Assembly (NCBI GenBank): GCA_008931825.1
Contig: QXVZ01019842.1
Coordinates: 1-28,092 of the forward strand
From: Phallusia fumigata
Taxonomy: Eukaryota > Chordata > Ascidiacea > Phlebobranchia > Ascidiidae
Direction: 5' to 3'
DNA: 28,092 bases
Shown: positions 1 through 11,569 of the stretch, one piece after another
Layout of the letters: each line of letters begins with the position of its first letter
Position numbering within the stretch: the first letter of the stretch is position 1
Position numbers and translations under genes: made by a program
Notes under the pieces: generated by a model
Seen by the model: only the letters and a program-made list of their open reading frames with translations
Told to the model about the DNA's origin: nothing
Database searches by the model: none

Positions 1-346
1 GGATGTTAAGAATGCTAAACAAGGAAAAACCGAAGTACTGTATCAAACCATTACTGGCATGAATACCACTTTGTCTGGGCCCCGTGAAATGCCAGACATG
101 CTGAATAAGGAGGAATCTGCCTCTGATTCGGAGGAGAATGATGACTCCGAGGGCTCAGGAGAATTTTATGATAGAAGAGCTAGACCTAAGAACATTGTAA
201 TTTCAACAAGGACTATGTCAAAGGAAGAAAAGAAAGAGCATAAGAAACAAGTTAAAGAAGAAAACAGGGAAAGGCGGTTGGACAAAACACCAAAACATGT
301 TAAAAAGAGAAGAGATAAGTTGGCCCATGCAAAGAGATCAAAATAA
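1..346 (+). CDS. RIOK1: RIO kinase 1, C-terminal end (partial, 5' truncated by window)
   Basis: The open frame runs from base 2 to the TAA at 344-346 (about 114 residues visible), with no intron. It holds only the C-terminal tail: a VLYQTITGM stretch, an acidic Ser/Asp/Glu-rich segment (EESASDSEENDDSEGSG), and a very basic end with the motif TPKHVKKRRDK. The YQT-TG motif, acidic linker and PKHVKKR ending are typical of animal RIOK1, an atypical kinase/ATPase that acts in cytoplasmic maturation of the 40S ribosomal subunit. The kinase domain itself lies to the left of the window. An AATAAA hexamer at 342-347 overlaps the stop codon, which is too early to be a normal poly(A) signal by itself. 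TADA3 begins 232 bases downstream on the same strand. Confidence 0.88.
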   Translation, partial: DVKNAKQGKTEVLYQTITGMNTTLSGPREMPDMLNKEESASDSEENDDSEGSGEFYDRRARPKNIVISTRTMSKEEKKEHKKQVKEENRERRLDKTPKHVKKRRDKLAHAKRSK

Positions 347-522
347 ATTTGTTGTTTATTGATGTCCGTAAAATGTGTTTCAAAAAAGTTTATTGTCAAT
401 CAATGCTCTTCCAAACTTATTTGTCATGTTGTTCCATAATAATTGTGTTAAATTATGAATGTGTATGTTAGCATTTTGTTGTGGTGTACAATGGGCAATT
501 TCTACTGGGTAGATGAAATAAC

Positions 523-542
523 CATTTTATTTATCACTACAG
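523..542 (+). promoter_or_regulatory. Candidate splice acceptor (trans-splice or 5'UTR intron) before TADA3
   Basis: A T-rich tract ending in CAG at 540-542 lies 36 bases before the TADA3 ATG, between closely spaced genes on the same strand. It would fit a spliced-leader acceptor (as in tunicates) or the end of a 5'UTR intron. No transcript evidence is available. Confidence 0.3.
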
Positions 543-578
543 AAAGTTGTTTCATAGCCTTCATGATCAGTAACCAAG

Positions 579-3500
579 ATGGGTGACAGTAAAGATGGAT
601 TGAACTTCCCGGATTTAACTCCTGTCGACCATGCCAGGCACTGTCCAACATACACAAACAGTAAGTGTTGCATTAAATTTTTATTTTTTACCAAATGCAG
701 TATATGCTATAGTTGTGTGCATAAAGGTACAATTAACATATTTTGTTTCTGAAAGTTATTAATCGACGTGGAGATGAAATGGTACAAATGGATGAACTTG
801 ACAACCTACAAATGGATTTGGAAACATTGCTTGTGGCTGCGACCAGGCGCATGCGGCAGTTAACTTCTGAAATTCAAATGCTTACTGATGGTCAGGAGGG
901 AAAACGGGACAAAAAGGTTTTGAGTGAAATAAAATTTAACTATCCTGTGTTTTTACATCTGTACTATGAGTTGTGGACAGGCTGTCTTGAATCCATTGTA
1001 TCTACTAATTTAGTAACATTTGCAGAGGGAAATGGATCTGAAGAGGTCAAAGCCATCTGATGAAAGACCAAACAAAAAAATAAAATCCGACTCTCCTGCA
1101 CATCCGAAATACTTTCCAGGGAGTTCTTCAAGCAGTTCTACTGGAAGATCTAAAGCCAAAACCGCAATGGTGAGATATCTGCAGTTTGCTATAATATTGA
1201 TACATAAGCGATTGTTGAACCAGGACCAATCATAATTTTAAGAGGGTGGTCCATGCTGTTGAAAAATGGTTGGACCAAACAACATGTCTAAGTTTTTATT
1301 AGACTTGGCTCTTTTGAATGGTGGCAGTACATTTGCTTGTTTGCCCTACTTGCATAATGTTTTATATGATATTTGAATGTAGGTTCAATGCATGATACAT
1401 TCAACTATGCAATTTATAATGGCAAGACCAGAAATCAATGGAATTAATCTCGTTTTTAGCCTAAAGCCCTGGAATATGATATGTTGGATGACAGCCAAGC
1501 CCCACAGCCTTCACGTGTGCCAGTTAACGATGCTCCCAACCGCTTTTGGCAATCTATTGAACCCTACTGTGCTCCAGTTACTATTGAGAATGTTCGATTG
1601 CTGGAGAAGATGTGCCAAGCCCAGTTGAAACCAGATGATGATTACTACAAGGTAAATTTTATTGGAGAACTTTTCCACCCTAATGTGAACAGCACAGTCA
1701 CCACTAGAGGTGCCAAAATGGACGTCCAAGGGAAATTGTCAAGATACGTTTATAAGGCGTGGGCCCATGGATGCATGGGCCAAAAAAGTGATGTTTGATG
1801 CAACACCAAAGACTGTTGGGCATCTCATAGCGGTAAAATGAGGTGCAAATGGGGCGAAGTTATGATTTGAGAGTCAAATACTTTTTCCCTGTAAATTATG
1901 AGCTTAATTGTATTTTATACTTCGATAAATAATAAAAACTGAAAACACGCTAGTGCTAAAGATAAAAAAAATTGCCAACTAATCTACTAGTATGCCATAT
2001 ATGTGTGACACCATAATACCTTGATGATCATTCTGAACTGAGTATTAACATGAGATGCATTTAACCCATATTTATTGCTTGCAATTTTGTTACAAAGTGA
2101 TCAAGGAATTGTTGGACCATCACAGAAATTTGAGCTCTTTTTAAAGAGGTAGCTGAAATTCAAAAAAACAACATTTCAGATCCCAGAACTCGGGGTTCAT
2201 TTTAGCCAGCGGTGGGCGCTAGAGGACATGCGTGAGGAAAAGAGTGAAGGGAGCCGAGCGATCGGAAAAACATTTGAAAAGCAAGATGGAAATGTGGAGG
2301 GCATTTTGAAAAAAGCATCTGATACTATGTGAGGAAAACTACTTTACTTTATTATTTTAAAAATCACATGGTGCAACATTTGTGTATTATTTTATGCTTT
2401 TCATGTTCTTTACACGGCTGGGTGATGTGTCATTGAAACTGGTAGCATAAAATGACAAAACTAGTTATTTGACTAAATCACACTATCGAAACTGTATGTC
2501 CAGTGGGTGAAATCCTACAAGTATTTGTATGTTATTTTTTGTTTGGCAGGGATAGCACTGACCCCTGCCCATTCGGATCGTTGACACAGCGACTGATTTC
2601 AGCTTTTGTTGAGGAAAATATAATGATTCCTCCTGACCAGGCTGCTGGCATGCTTGATTCAGGTGAGGTTAAAATCCTTTCTGATTTTTTAACATATAAC
2701 ATATTGACAATATACAGTGATTCGTATGTAGTAACTTGTATCACTGACATACCAGTGGCATGTGAAGAGGGGAGAATTGGGGGTCCAGGGTCCACACTTT
2801 TACATTCAATCCACCAGATGCGTTATCGAAAATAACGTTGTGTTGTGCTGCAGAAGTACGACATTAAGATGCCATTGTTTTATGTCTCTTTGTGCATTGT
2901 TCACATAACATTTCTGGCAATGGAAACTGCAAACTTATTACTACAATTTCTGTACATTTAACACTACTTCAGCTTCGAGACATTTGTGTTATGCCCTCAA
3001 TTTCAACATTTTGTGACACAGCAGTGCTTAAACACTGGGCCATTGCTGACAAAAGATTGAAACAACAGAATAAAAACAGCTTAATTGATCAAATGTACAT
3101 ACTTTTGACAGGAAAGCATGGCAGTAGTGGAAATCCTCTTGCAAGCGGACCAGATAAAATGTCAAACACAATAAAGATTTCAAAGTCTTTGTCCCACACA
3201 CACAAACTCGAATCAAGAATAAGAATGGAGCTTGTTGAGCAAGGTTTGTTGTTTTCCCTTTGTATGTCATAAAAAATAAACCACCATTATGCATTTAATC
3301 AATACACAGCTGAGAATAAGTGCTTTTCTTGTTTTGCTTTTGAACTTGCAGCCAAATTTAGGGGTAGTATCTTGATTTTACATTGGTTAGTGCACAATAA
3401 CCTATATGTGTGTGTGGCATATATATACAACAAGTGGTGTGGTCTGTTTGGGAGAGGCTGCTGTTTTGCCAAAAAATGTCCAATGTATTCACACACAACA

Positions 3501-4420
3501 TGCATTACACCAGCAACTTTTGTAATTTTTCATAACAGGTAATAATGATTTATTAAACACCGAGTTGGGGAATTCCCCAAGGTATTAATCCCCAAATTTC
3601 TGGATATGAAATATTTCTTATACGCATCCCTAATCAAGTAAAAATCATAACGTTAATAATGACCTCTGCTGATTTAAAAAAATGCTATTTAGTGCAAAAT
3701 TTTGTACTTTCTGCAAAGAAAGTCATTTGTGTCCTTGACTCCAAAAGAAGTTTAAATTTAAAATGATTTTTTTTTGTTCTGTGATGTTTAGGAATCTTAG
3801 AACCAGAAACCACCGACTCTAAAAAGGAGGACGAAGTTTTAAAAGAGCTGGTGAGAAGTCAGCAGGAGTTGAAAGCAGTGAGCAATCGGAACCGGGATGT
3901 CCTCCAGCAACTCCTCCAGGTCACACAGGAGGAACTGAAGAAGCAGGAAGTGAAAAGGAAGATTGACTCCCTCAACACAGAAGTAAGATGAAAATATTTT
4001 GTTGAGGTTGAGTGTATTTCATTTGGATGAAAAAAATTATGAGAATTTCTGGTGGTATGTATTCCATAGGGTGGCCAAGTCAGTACAAGAACACTCAGTA
4101 TCAAGCAATACGATTCTTGATGCATGGTGCTTGAGTAAAATCTGCTAAACATATAATGATGAGAAAGGGTCAAAGAAGTCTAAGTTACAATGCAAGAACC
4201 ATCAAATGTCTTTTTTCTGTAATGGGCGAGTTTTAATATGCAAAAATGCCTCTTTAATAAACCAACAGCTTGTGTTACCTGTTTCTGCCATCAGGTGATG
4301 GAGCATTACAGACGAGTCATGGCAGCAAGGCAGAAGAAGAGAACACTCATGAAAAAGGAAAAAGAAGCGGCGTGGAAGTCCCTGCGTGACAGAGATGCCC
4401 TTATTAAACAATTAGAGTGA
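579..4420 (+). CDS. TADA3: Transcriptional adapter 3 (Ada3), nine coding exons, complete
   Basis: Exons: 579-660, 756-916, 1026-1169, 1460-1651, 2180-2328, 2550-2662, 3112-3243, 3792-3982, 4295-4420. All phases join and total 1290 nt, giving 429 aa, close to the human protein (about 432). The protein is the adaptor that links the Gcn5/PCAF-Ada2 acetyltransferase module in SAGA and ATAC complexes in the nucleus. Diagnostic stretches: DLTPVDHARHCP at the N-terminus, DELDNLQMDLETLL (about 38-51), NDAPNRFW (152-159), CPFGSLTQRL (from 249), KLESRIRMEL, a long Glu/Gln/Lys-rich coiled coil in exon 8, and MAARQKKRT (397-405) near the end. Donors after exon 2 (GTTTTG) and exon 7 (GTTTGT) are weak but are the only ones that keep phase and family alignment. 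ATG 579 was chosen because the family N-terminus follows directly. Confidence 0.93.
1762..1781. repeat. Perfect short hairpin in TADA3 intron 4
   Basis: GGCCCATGGATGCATGGGCC: an 8-bp perfect stem with a 4-base loop, GC-rich in an AT-rich intron. It may be part of an old repeat; no function can be assigned. Confidence 0.6.
3565..3580. repeat. 16-bp perfect palindrome in TADA3 intron 7
   Basis: TTGGGGAATTCCCCAA is self-complementary over 16 bases. Similar AATCCCCAAAT and AATTCCCCC words occur in intron 7 of PIPOX-like copy 2 (about 16000-16026), so it may belong to a shared dispersed repeat. Confidence 0.6.
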
Positions 4421-4981
4421 AAAATGCTTATCCCACTTCACATGTGATGTCTCTCCTACAGGAAAAACACACCTTTTTTCGAAGATGTTTACAGTTTATT
4501 CATCAGCGGTTGATGCACTAAAAGCAAAGTGACGTTCTATTTAAATTTATGCATTTTTCAAACTTGACACAATACCTTTAATGCAATTTACTGCTCAGTC
4601 TTATTTGCTGTTTCTTGTGTCTATTTATACGTCTTCATGTCACATTGCTAAAAAGGCTCACAGACAAAAGTGCTGTCATGGACAAATGTTTGTTGCATTT
4701 ATTTCCATCACTTGTGTCAAATTTGAAAGGAAAAACTTGCTGGATCTAATTCTGAAGTCCCAATTAACTCAATGAATTTTCACTTGTTTGTGTGTTGTTG
4801 AAACATATATTATACAGCATTGAAACTTTTTGTGGTAACCTGCCAAACTTGCATTATGCCAGTGCTCTTCCCCCTATTTTCGTGCAATGGGTTGTGTTTG
4901 GTTATCTTTAAGAAGATTGTTATTATTTTTCAGTGCTAACAATGTTGTGTAAGTAGTAGCTCTCCTGTGCAGCGCCTTGCA
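4421..4981. other. TADA3-MRPS2 intergenic region
   Basis: AT-rich, with no open frame of recognisable identity. The right end has two pyrimidine-rich AG sites (CAG at 4931-4933 and 4970-4972). Between them is a tiny upstream frame (ATG at 4942, stop at 4954-4956). I saw no clear AATAAA for TADA3. Confidence 0.5.
4957..4972 (+). promoter_or_regulatory. Candidate splice acceptor just before the MRPS2 start
   Basis: A pyrimidine-rich CTCTCCTGTGCAG ends at 4972, nine bases before ATG 4982. Use of this site would remove the small upstream frame at 4942-4956; use of the alternative CAG at 4933 would keep it. Consistent with spliced-leader addition, not proven. Confidence 0.35.
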
Positions 4982-7124
4982 ATGAAAAACTGCACACGAT
5001 TATGGAATACCACAAGAACTGCATGGAATATGTGCAGGGCAATCCGAATACCAATACCAAAAACTATTTTCTACACAACAACACCAAACTTGTTAGCTTG
5101 CTGTTCACGTCTTGGGCAGAGCCATAGGACTTTAAGAACATACTCAACATCTGTAAATGTTGTGGAAGATAAAAGGAAGCCAGCTGAGTTGCAAAAGCTG
5201 CTTGAGGAACCTTTAAAACATGAAGACTTTTTCGGAATCAAGGACTTGGTGACAGTGGAGGATCTCTTCAATGCTCGGGTTCATTATGGCCACAAAAATG
5301 GTTCTCGTCATGAGTGAGTGTAATTCGAAGTCATTTGTGGCAATTTTTTTGCACGGGTATGTTTTGTAGACCTGGGGGATTATTTATTTATTCCATGAGT
5401 TTGGAGCTTTGGTTTATACAATAGCATATTTAAACATTTTTATGCTCTTAAAGTAGTTTCAATTGCCACTTTAAAAATGCCCAAGGCAAGAAAACAAACA
5501 AGTCATTGGTTGAGAAACATAGAAAAAATTTTACACACAAGTACTGGCTTGTATTTTCTTATTGAGACTATTTAAAACTAAATCATGTACCTAAAAGGCA
5601 GTGTTATAATCAAATCTTAAGAGCCTTATTAACCAAAATCCAATTATGTGAACTTTTACAGAAACATGAAGGAGTATCTGTTTGGTTGTCGTCTGGATGT
5701 GGACATTTTTGATCTCGACAAAACCCTCGTTCATATGCAGAGGGCACTCAACTTTCTCGCACATATGGCCTTTAGACAAGCAGTCATTCTTTTTATTACC
5801 AAATCTCCCATTCATGCGCACAAAGTTGAACTGCTGGCGAAGGAATGTGGAGAATATGCACAAACGCGATTTTGGCATAATGGCATTTTCACCAATAATG
5901 AAAATGTGGTAAGTATGAGGCCGTAACCAAAACTAGTAGTTCTAATAATGGAGGCAGTTTTTATTGTTAAGGGGGTGTTGAAAAAAGAAAATTGGGCGGT
6001 AAAAACGGACATACAACAACAAGGCAAATTCTGTCACATATATCTTTAAAAGGCCAACATTAATAATTTGGTCAACTGTTATTACAAGATAGAATTGAGT
6101 TTAAACGTAGCCAATACGTTATGTCACTTGTACACACCTAGGTGACAAGAAGTCGTGTGGTTTAATTCAGGACTGGACAAGCAGTTACATTTAACAGTCG
6201 ACAATAAACATCGCTACATTGCTTCCCTTTTATATGAAGATGCGCCGTTTTTAAGTGGAAAATGGCTAACTGTGCGACTGAGCCTCTTGTTTTTTACATC
6301 ATTAGCATCTAACTGTAGTGACCTCACATTTTTGCATTGCTTTTTGATGTTGAAAGGCAAATTAGTTTGTGTCGCAGATAATTTGAAATCTGGAGCTAAC
6401 TGGTAGGGATTTTTCTACATAAGAATGTCGAAACAACCAGCTATTCCTCCTTGGACATTTTCATTTGACACAAAAAATGATTGAACAATCGCTATATGTG
6501 TTACACAACACAATTACTCGCTGTAGACCTAGTTCAAAGCCTAAAGTGATCTTCTCTTTAATGCCATGCCACATTATTAACAGTTTCAGACATTTTCATG
6601 GAAAGTACGACTTCCCGATGTTTGCGTTTTTCTGTCTTTGATTGACCGCGTTCATTCACAACATGAAGCAATCAACGAAGCTGCGAAAATGGGCATTGCC
6701 ACTGTCGGAGTGGTAGATAGTAATGTTAATCCAAGCCTGATAACTTACCCCATACCTGGCAATGATGATTCTATTCCGTCTGCGGAGTTGTACTGCAGGT
6801 ATTGGGCTAAGGCAGCGGTCCCCGACCAGGGAGACATTTTTAAAGGGGAAAGTTCCGTTAAAGGGAAATTTCCACTTATAGGTGTATTTTGTTTTAAGTA
6901 GACAAGTGGTTCCAAACCGTTTTTGAAACAAGGAAATGTTTTTAATGAATCTTGTTGGGTTTTTTTCAGCACAGAATTTAACATATTTTCTGACTGTAAG
7001 TGCTCTTATTTCTATGCAAAAAATAGGCACTAAATTTATTTTTAGATTGTTCAAAACTGCCATCTTAAGGGGGAAAGAAAAACGAGCAGAAACGGAAGCT
7101 ACCCTCTTGGATAAAAATGTGTGA
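4982..7124 (+). CDS. MRPS2: Mitochondrial small ribosomal subunit protein uS2m, four exons, complete
   Basis: Exons: 4982-5313, 5662-5908, 6590-6798, 7046-7124; 867 nt, 288 aa (human is about 296). The first ~60 residues are rich in Arg/Lys/Ser/Thr with almost no acidic residues, as expected for a mitochondrial presequence. The uS2 fold is shown by DFFGIKDLVTVEDLFNARVH followed by YGHKNGSRHE, LFGCRLDVDIFDLDKT, ALNFLAHMAFR, KECGEYAQTRFW, RLPDVCVFLSL, AAKMGIATVGVVDSNVNP and TYPIPGNDDS. The last exon gives the helix LFKTAILRGKEKR seen in animal MRPS2. It forms part of the mitoribosome 28S head/body region. AATAAA at 7158-7163, 34 bases after the TGA, is a plausible poly(A) signal. It converges on PIPOX-like copy 1, whose stop lies 360 bases away. 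Confidence 0.93.
6813..6925. repeat. hAT-like terminal sequences in MRPS2 intron 3
   Basis: CAGCGGTCCCCGACC (6813-6827) and CAAGTGGTTCCAAACC (6903-6918) both resemble 5' ends of hAT-family inverted repeats. They point the same way, and no matching right end or target duplication was found, so this is at most a degraded remnant. Confidence 0.3.
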
Positions 7125-7483
7125 CCAAACCTTTTTCACTTGCGAGACATTTTGTGAAATAAATATTTGTTTTTCAAAACCTAGGCATTTTGTTTGTGAG
7201 CAAGTATGGTACGTAACCAATGAGGCAGTATTAGTAGATGCAAAAATGGTGATAACGCCAATTGCAGAAATGCACAATGAAGAAATTTTTGTTAAATTTC
7301 CATTTAAAACATAGCACAGTGCAGAGGATTTGAGGTTTCGACTATTTCAGCCCTTTTAAATGATTAAAAATTTGATGTTTCTGCATGCGAAGTGAAGCAC
7401 AATAAGGGTATACCCACATGAACATAATTGCATTGAGCATGCCATGAACTTGAGGTAAGATTCTCCGGCAAATCAAAAAGCTA
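7125..7483. other. Convergent 3' intergenic region between MRPS2 and PIPOX-like copy 1
   Basis: Holds the MRPS2 poly(A) signal and presumably both 3' ends. No coding potential was recognised. No clear AATAAA was seen on the minus strand just after the copy 1 stop. Confidence 0.5.
7158..7163 (+). terminator. Poly(A) signal for MRPS2
   Basis: AATAAA hexamer 34 bases after the MRPS2 stop codon. Confidence 0.55.
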
Positions 7484-10032
7484 TCAGAGATGTGAGGTTT
7501 TAGTAAACCTAGAAAATGCAAACTTGTCCACCGGGTAATCTGGTTTGCGGCCAAGTGCAAGAGAACACAAGATTTTTCCAACCACAGGAGCTAACTTAAA
7601 TCCATGTCCTTTAAACACGCAAAAACAAAATAAGAACCGTCGTTTTTGTTGCTCTATTTTATTTACTGTGCACGCTCGGTATTTAAACAACTTCTTACCT
7701 GAAAATCCAGCAGCAATAAGAATATTTTTATGTTTTGGATGGTGGTCAATGACAAAATCGTTGTCAGGTGTTTCCTAATATTAAAAACAAGTTTGTTTCA
7801 TACACCATGTTGTTTACAGGTACAAGACTTTCAACAAATAAACTTTAAAATCATTTTTCAGAATTTAAATGGTTGATTAATAGGAATAAGGTAATTTCAA
7901 AATAGTATAAGACTAATTTAAAATCATGTTGGGTACATCAGGGACCACCTACAGTCTGTATACATGGTTCAACAACGGTCATCTCTGGAATCAATTCGGG
8001 AAAATGGTGCCTAATCAAATCACTTCTGATTTCCTTAATTTTTTCCCCTGTAAATTTAGGTTTCGACAAAGGACTTTTCCTGTCATCAGGGTCAACTTCC
8101 ATTTTAAAGTGACAGCAAACCTAAAGAAAATTATTCCTGTGACAGTTATACAATAAAAGGAAACTCTTATTAACTGTTCATGCAAAAACTAACAATACTT
8201 GAAATCTTGTTTAATAAGGATTTGGTACCCTACCTATGCACCAATAATAATATACTCCTACACAACAGAACGATTGTCATGTTGTATTTTAGGTTCTTTG
8301 CTACCTTCATATGCTCTGGGTATTCCAAAATTGGAATGCTGTAAAAATGAAATCCCAAATCACTGTCGCATATTGTCACTGGAAACCCATTTTCAGCTTT
8401 GTAAAGCTCTGGATTTTTTGCTTTCCAATACATGCTGTTAATCTGTGTAACCTAAACACAAAAAACATTAATTTTTTAAATACAATTAAGTTTTCAATCC
8501 CTATTTACTTTTGAGCATTTTGACTTTAAGGCATAAATAAACCATTGATTGATCGACCAGCCAGTTGTTTGTAAACATTTCTATGTTTTGACAAATGCTG
8601 TTGTCATTAGAATTAACTTTGTTGAAACATAGAAACACTGGATTGTATTTTTCCATTAAAACTATTTTTCAAATAAACAAATGTATTAAAATTAAAAAAA
8701 ATGTTCTACATTGAAACATGTTGATTGCACCTTGACAGGAATATTGAGACCAAGTGGTTTAAGAACTTTGTTAATCCAAGGTCCACATGCAAGGATCACA
8801 CGCTTGCAATCATATGTTGTCACATTTGTAACCACTTCAACGTGAGTGTCACTGATAGGATTGACTTGTAGCACTTTTTCTCTGTCATGTACAATTCCTC
8901 CCATGGATTTAAATGATTCCTAGATGTTATAAAATCAGTGCTTTTGTGATAAAAAGTCAATTAAATATTTATTTGCCACAAAACATATGTGTATCTACAC
9001 GTAAATATTAACCACAAAAAATATTGGTTTCTACACCTTATTAAAAAATTACAACAGTGTCACTGAACATATTAACGTAAATCAATTTTTTAATATTATA
9101 TTTATCCATTTTTTTCACAAGCATTTTTTCTCACAATTCCTTAAATAACTCTTTATTACATAGTTCTAAATTCAATAAACGGTTTTAACTTTTTATCATG
9201 TACTTCAATTTTTAAAATATACTTTTTTTGTTTACCCAATTAAAAGAATAAGAAATTGCCACCTGCACAGCTTTAAGACATATGTCAGCTTTAAGGATGC
9301 CTGCAGAGTGTTCAACCACACCATTGAGCTTGGGGGATCTTAAGCCTGGAAACCTAGTCTCAATTTCTGCAGTAGGTATATGCTGGTGGCCAATTGACAA
9401 AGTTGAAAGAGTGTTTTGAAGTTTTGTGAGCCGCTCCTCCACTGATATTGTTATTAAAGGCGCATTTCTGCAAGGAGGAAAAATAGGACGCCTTAGGAAA
9501 AAACATGTGGCTGCAGCTAAAGACACAGAAATGACACAAACAAGATTTAAGACGCTTTTGTAACTTGCATTAGCAGTTTTGTTTTTTGTTCCTTCTCAAG
9601 CTCCTTCCACATCCTAAACGCTTCAGGCATCATGCGAGCATAATGTAGTGAATCATACGAACAACGGATAATTCGTGATTTGCCGCTGGAACTCGCGTTT
9701 TCGTGTGGAAGAGTAAACTGTAAAGTGCAAATCACGTAAAGTACAAAACAAAGAACGATTTATGTCACACAAATAAGAATATCGCCCAAAAATATTCACC
9801 AGCTCCGAGATAGACACGCCAAGCTAAGACGGTTGAAAGTGCGAAAAAGAAAGGGCGTAGTGTTTACTATCGGTAATGCTTGACGCTTATAAACAATTGT
9901 TCATGTTTAAGTGCCTTAAGTCATCGTGTTTACCTGTTCAATTAAAAGAACACGTTTTCCATCTGCCGTTAGCTGTCTTGCTATCCACGACCCTTCTACC
10001 CCAGCACCGCACACGATAGCATCATACATCAT
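7484..10032 (-). CDS. PIPOX: Peroxisomal sarcosine/pipecolate oxidase-like flavoenzyme, copy 1 (minus strand)
   Basis: Exons in transcript order: 10032-9934, 9717-9569, 9467-9263, 8919-8731, 8451-8305, 8120-7953, 7774-7699, 7608-7484; 1158 nt, 385 aa (human PIPOX about 390). The family oxidises secondary amino acids such as sarcosine and L-pipecolate with covalent FAD, making H2O2 in peroxisomes. Visible: FAD fold [14 protein letters not shown] (GxGxxG), SRIIR (47-51), [22 protein letters not shown], the flavinylation cysteine in EPCIQT (Cys316), [21 protein letters not shown] (Lys349), and C-terminal SHL, a good PTS1. Odd: the family's GSSHG is ASSSG, so the active-site His (about residue 44) is Ser. 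Intron 2 is GC-AG: the donor GCAAGT at 9568-9563 sits where copies 2 and 3 have GTAAG. Start chosen at the first of two adjacent ATGs. Confidence 0.9.
9468..9568 (-). other. GC-AG intron 2 of PIPOX-like copy 1
   Basis: Donor GCAAGT follows the exon end ...CTGCTAAT on the minus strand, at the same codon and phase as the GTAAGT and GTAAGA donors of copies 2 and 3. Using the nearby GTTACA instead would break the phase shared by all paralogues. Confidence 0.75.
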
Positions 10033-10898
10033 GCCTCGTCCTTAGCAGCAGTGGTGATCGCTACTCTATGCTGTTCAACTGCATATGTCGTTAAAAAAGT
10101 AAAAGCATTTAACACGGCTACAGCGTGATAAAAAAACACCACGAAAAAGACAATGTTCGAAGAGCGAATAACTACATTTCGTGGAACCTCGGCAGCAATG
10201 CGGTAAAAACTCGGCAACACTGCCTGTCAACAATATTTGCATGTACGCTATGTTTCCTTTGTTCTCAATAAACAAGCTGTGTACGAATGTTTTGAAAACT
10301 TTCTGGAGCTTCGTTACACTGACAAGGACTCTTTCCGTGTTTAAACTTATTGACACACCAAGAATACTGCAAATGCGCTGTCTCATTAGCTTGGTACTGG
10401 TAAAAATATTTCACCATTTTAACGCGTTTGCTCGCAGCATTTATCTGTAGACAATTTAAGTTTCTCAATGCGTTGCCTGTAGGATTTACAGCGTAATTTT
10501 TAACTTGGTTGCGACTGGAAGGTGCCGTACTTCTCACGAATCCGTGCTTTTTCACGTTACATAAACAGTCATTTGAAACAGTCAGTTCATTTGATGTTTT
10601 GTTACTTTAAAGTTGTGAGAAACCTATTTTCTAGAATGGCCAAATTGGCACAATCTGTACTGAAGTCTCTTAATTACAAAAATGAGCGTTTTCGTCATAT
10701 TTCTCTTAAGTACAGTCGTTAGTTTTCTAACGCCACCACAAACTGATGCTAAGAAACAACTTGTTAACAAACTGCACAATTTTGAAACCAGCAATCACGA
10801 CTCAAAAAGTAAACAAACAACCAACCTTGAACAAGTTATTCAAGTGTGACTGCTATCAAAACACGAACACATTTCGAGGGATAGCACATGTCACAACT

Positions 10899-10917
10899 CA
10901 CAACAACAACAACAACA
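10899..10917 (+). repeat. CAA trinucleotide microsatellite
   Basis: Five perfect CAA units at 10901-10915 with flanking CA. Intergenic. Confidence 0.8.
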
Positions 10918-11554
10918 CAGGTATCACGAACACGGTGTTAGGTAACAACAATCTTGACGATTTCACTAAGAAAACATCATTTAAGTGAACTGTATGTGTT
11001 TGCAGTATTTTCGTTTGTCTTTCAGTCAATAATTAACATTACAAGCCTGAATACATCCAATGCACTGCAGAAACTTTGTGTAAAACGAGGTGCTGTGGTC
11101 GAAGTGAGTGAAGTCGTGCTTTACGTGAGCAAAATTTTTGGCAAACTTTTGCAGTATCAGCATCGCTGGTAATATCATGGCACATAGTTTGCTGAGTGAT
11201 ATGAAAGTTGCTTGATCTTCAGCTTTATACCAATTTCTTTGAAATAATTTAACACCAAGAATTTTTAGTTGGTCCATTTTAAGAAAGCATTTGTCAGTCT
11301 TTGTCTTTTATACTTGCTTTTCTGGTGTGTATCAGGTAAATACCCTTTCAAAAATCATTTTAAAATTTTACCACAGAAAATGTAATTAGAAAGGATTTTG
11401 TATAAAACATGATTAATTAGTTTGATTATCCGACAATTAAAATTTCAGGATGTGTTTTCACACTAGGAAATGACTTTGTCAATTTATAATTAAATTTTTA
11501 ATTTAAAAAATAATTATGCATACTTTTAGGTAGAAAGTTATGCACTAGCTTTGT

Positions 11555-11569
11555 ATTTTATTTGAATAG
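11555..11569 (+). promoter_or_regulatory. Spliced-leader-like motif and AG acceptor before PIPOX-like copy 2
   Basis: ATTTTATTTGAATAG ends five bases before ATG 11575. As I recall it, the Ciona spliced leader is ATTCTATTTGAATAAG; the first 14 bases match with one difference. The stretch also ends in AG after a T-rich tract, so it could serve as a trans-splice acceptor. Chance resemblance in AT-rich DNA is possible. Confidence 0.3.

Noticed and set aside
1705-1829. Possible small inverted-repeat element in TADA3 intron 4 (GAGGTGCC/GAGATGCC)
   Set aside because: The match is only about 8 bases and the flanks show no target duplication.
2892-3111. Open frame upstream of TADA3 exon 7
   Set aside because: Only the part from 3112 matches the TADA3 family; the rest is intron read-through with a good acceptor at 3109-3111.
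8441-8451. Acceptor ACACAG for copy 1 exon 5 that would drop three residues
   Set aside because: The TTTAG acceptor at 8453-8452 gives the same nine residues before YW as copies 2 and 3.
10181-11172. Several short open frames between copies 1 and 2
   Set aside because: No start/stop context, domain, codon pattern or paralogue support; they overlap on both strands in AT-rich DNA.
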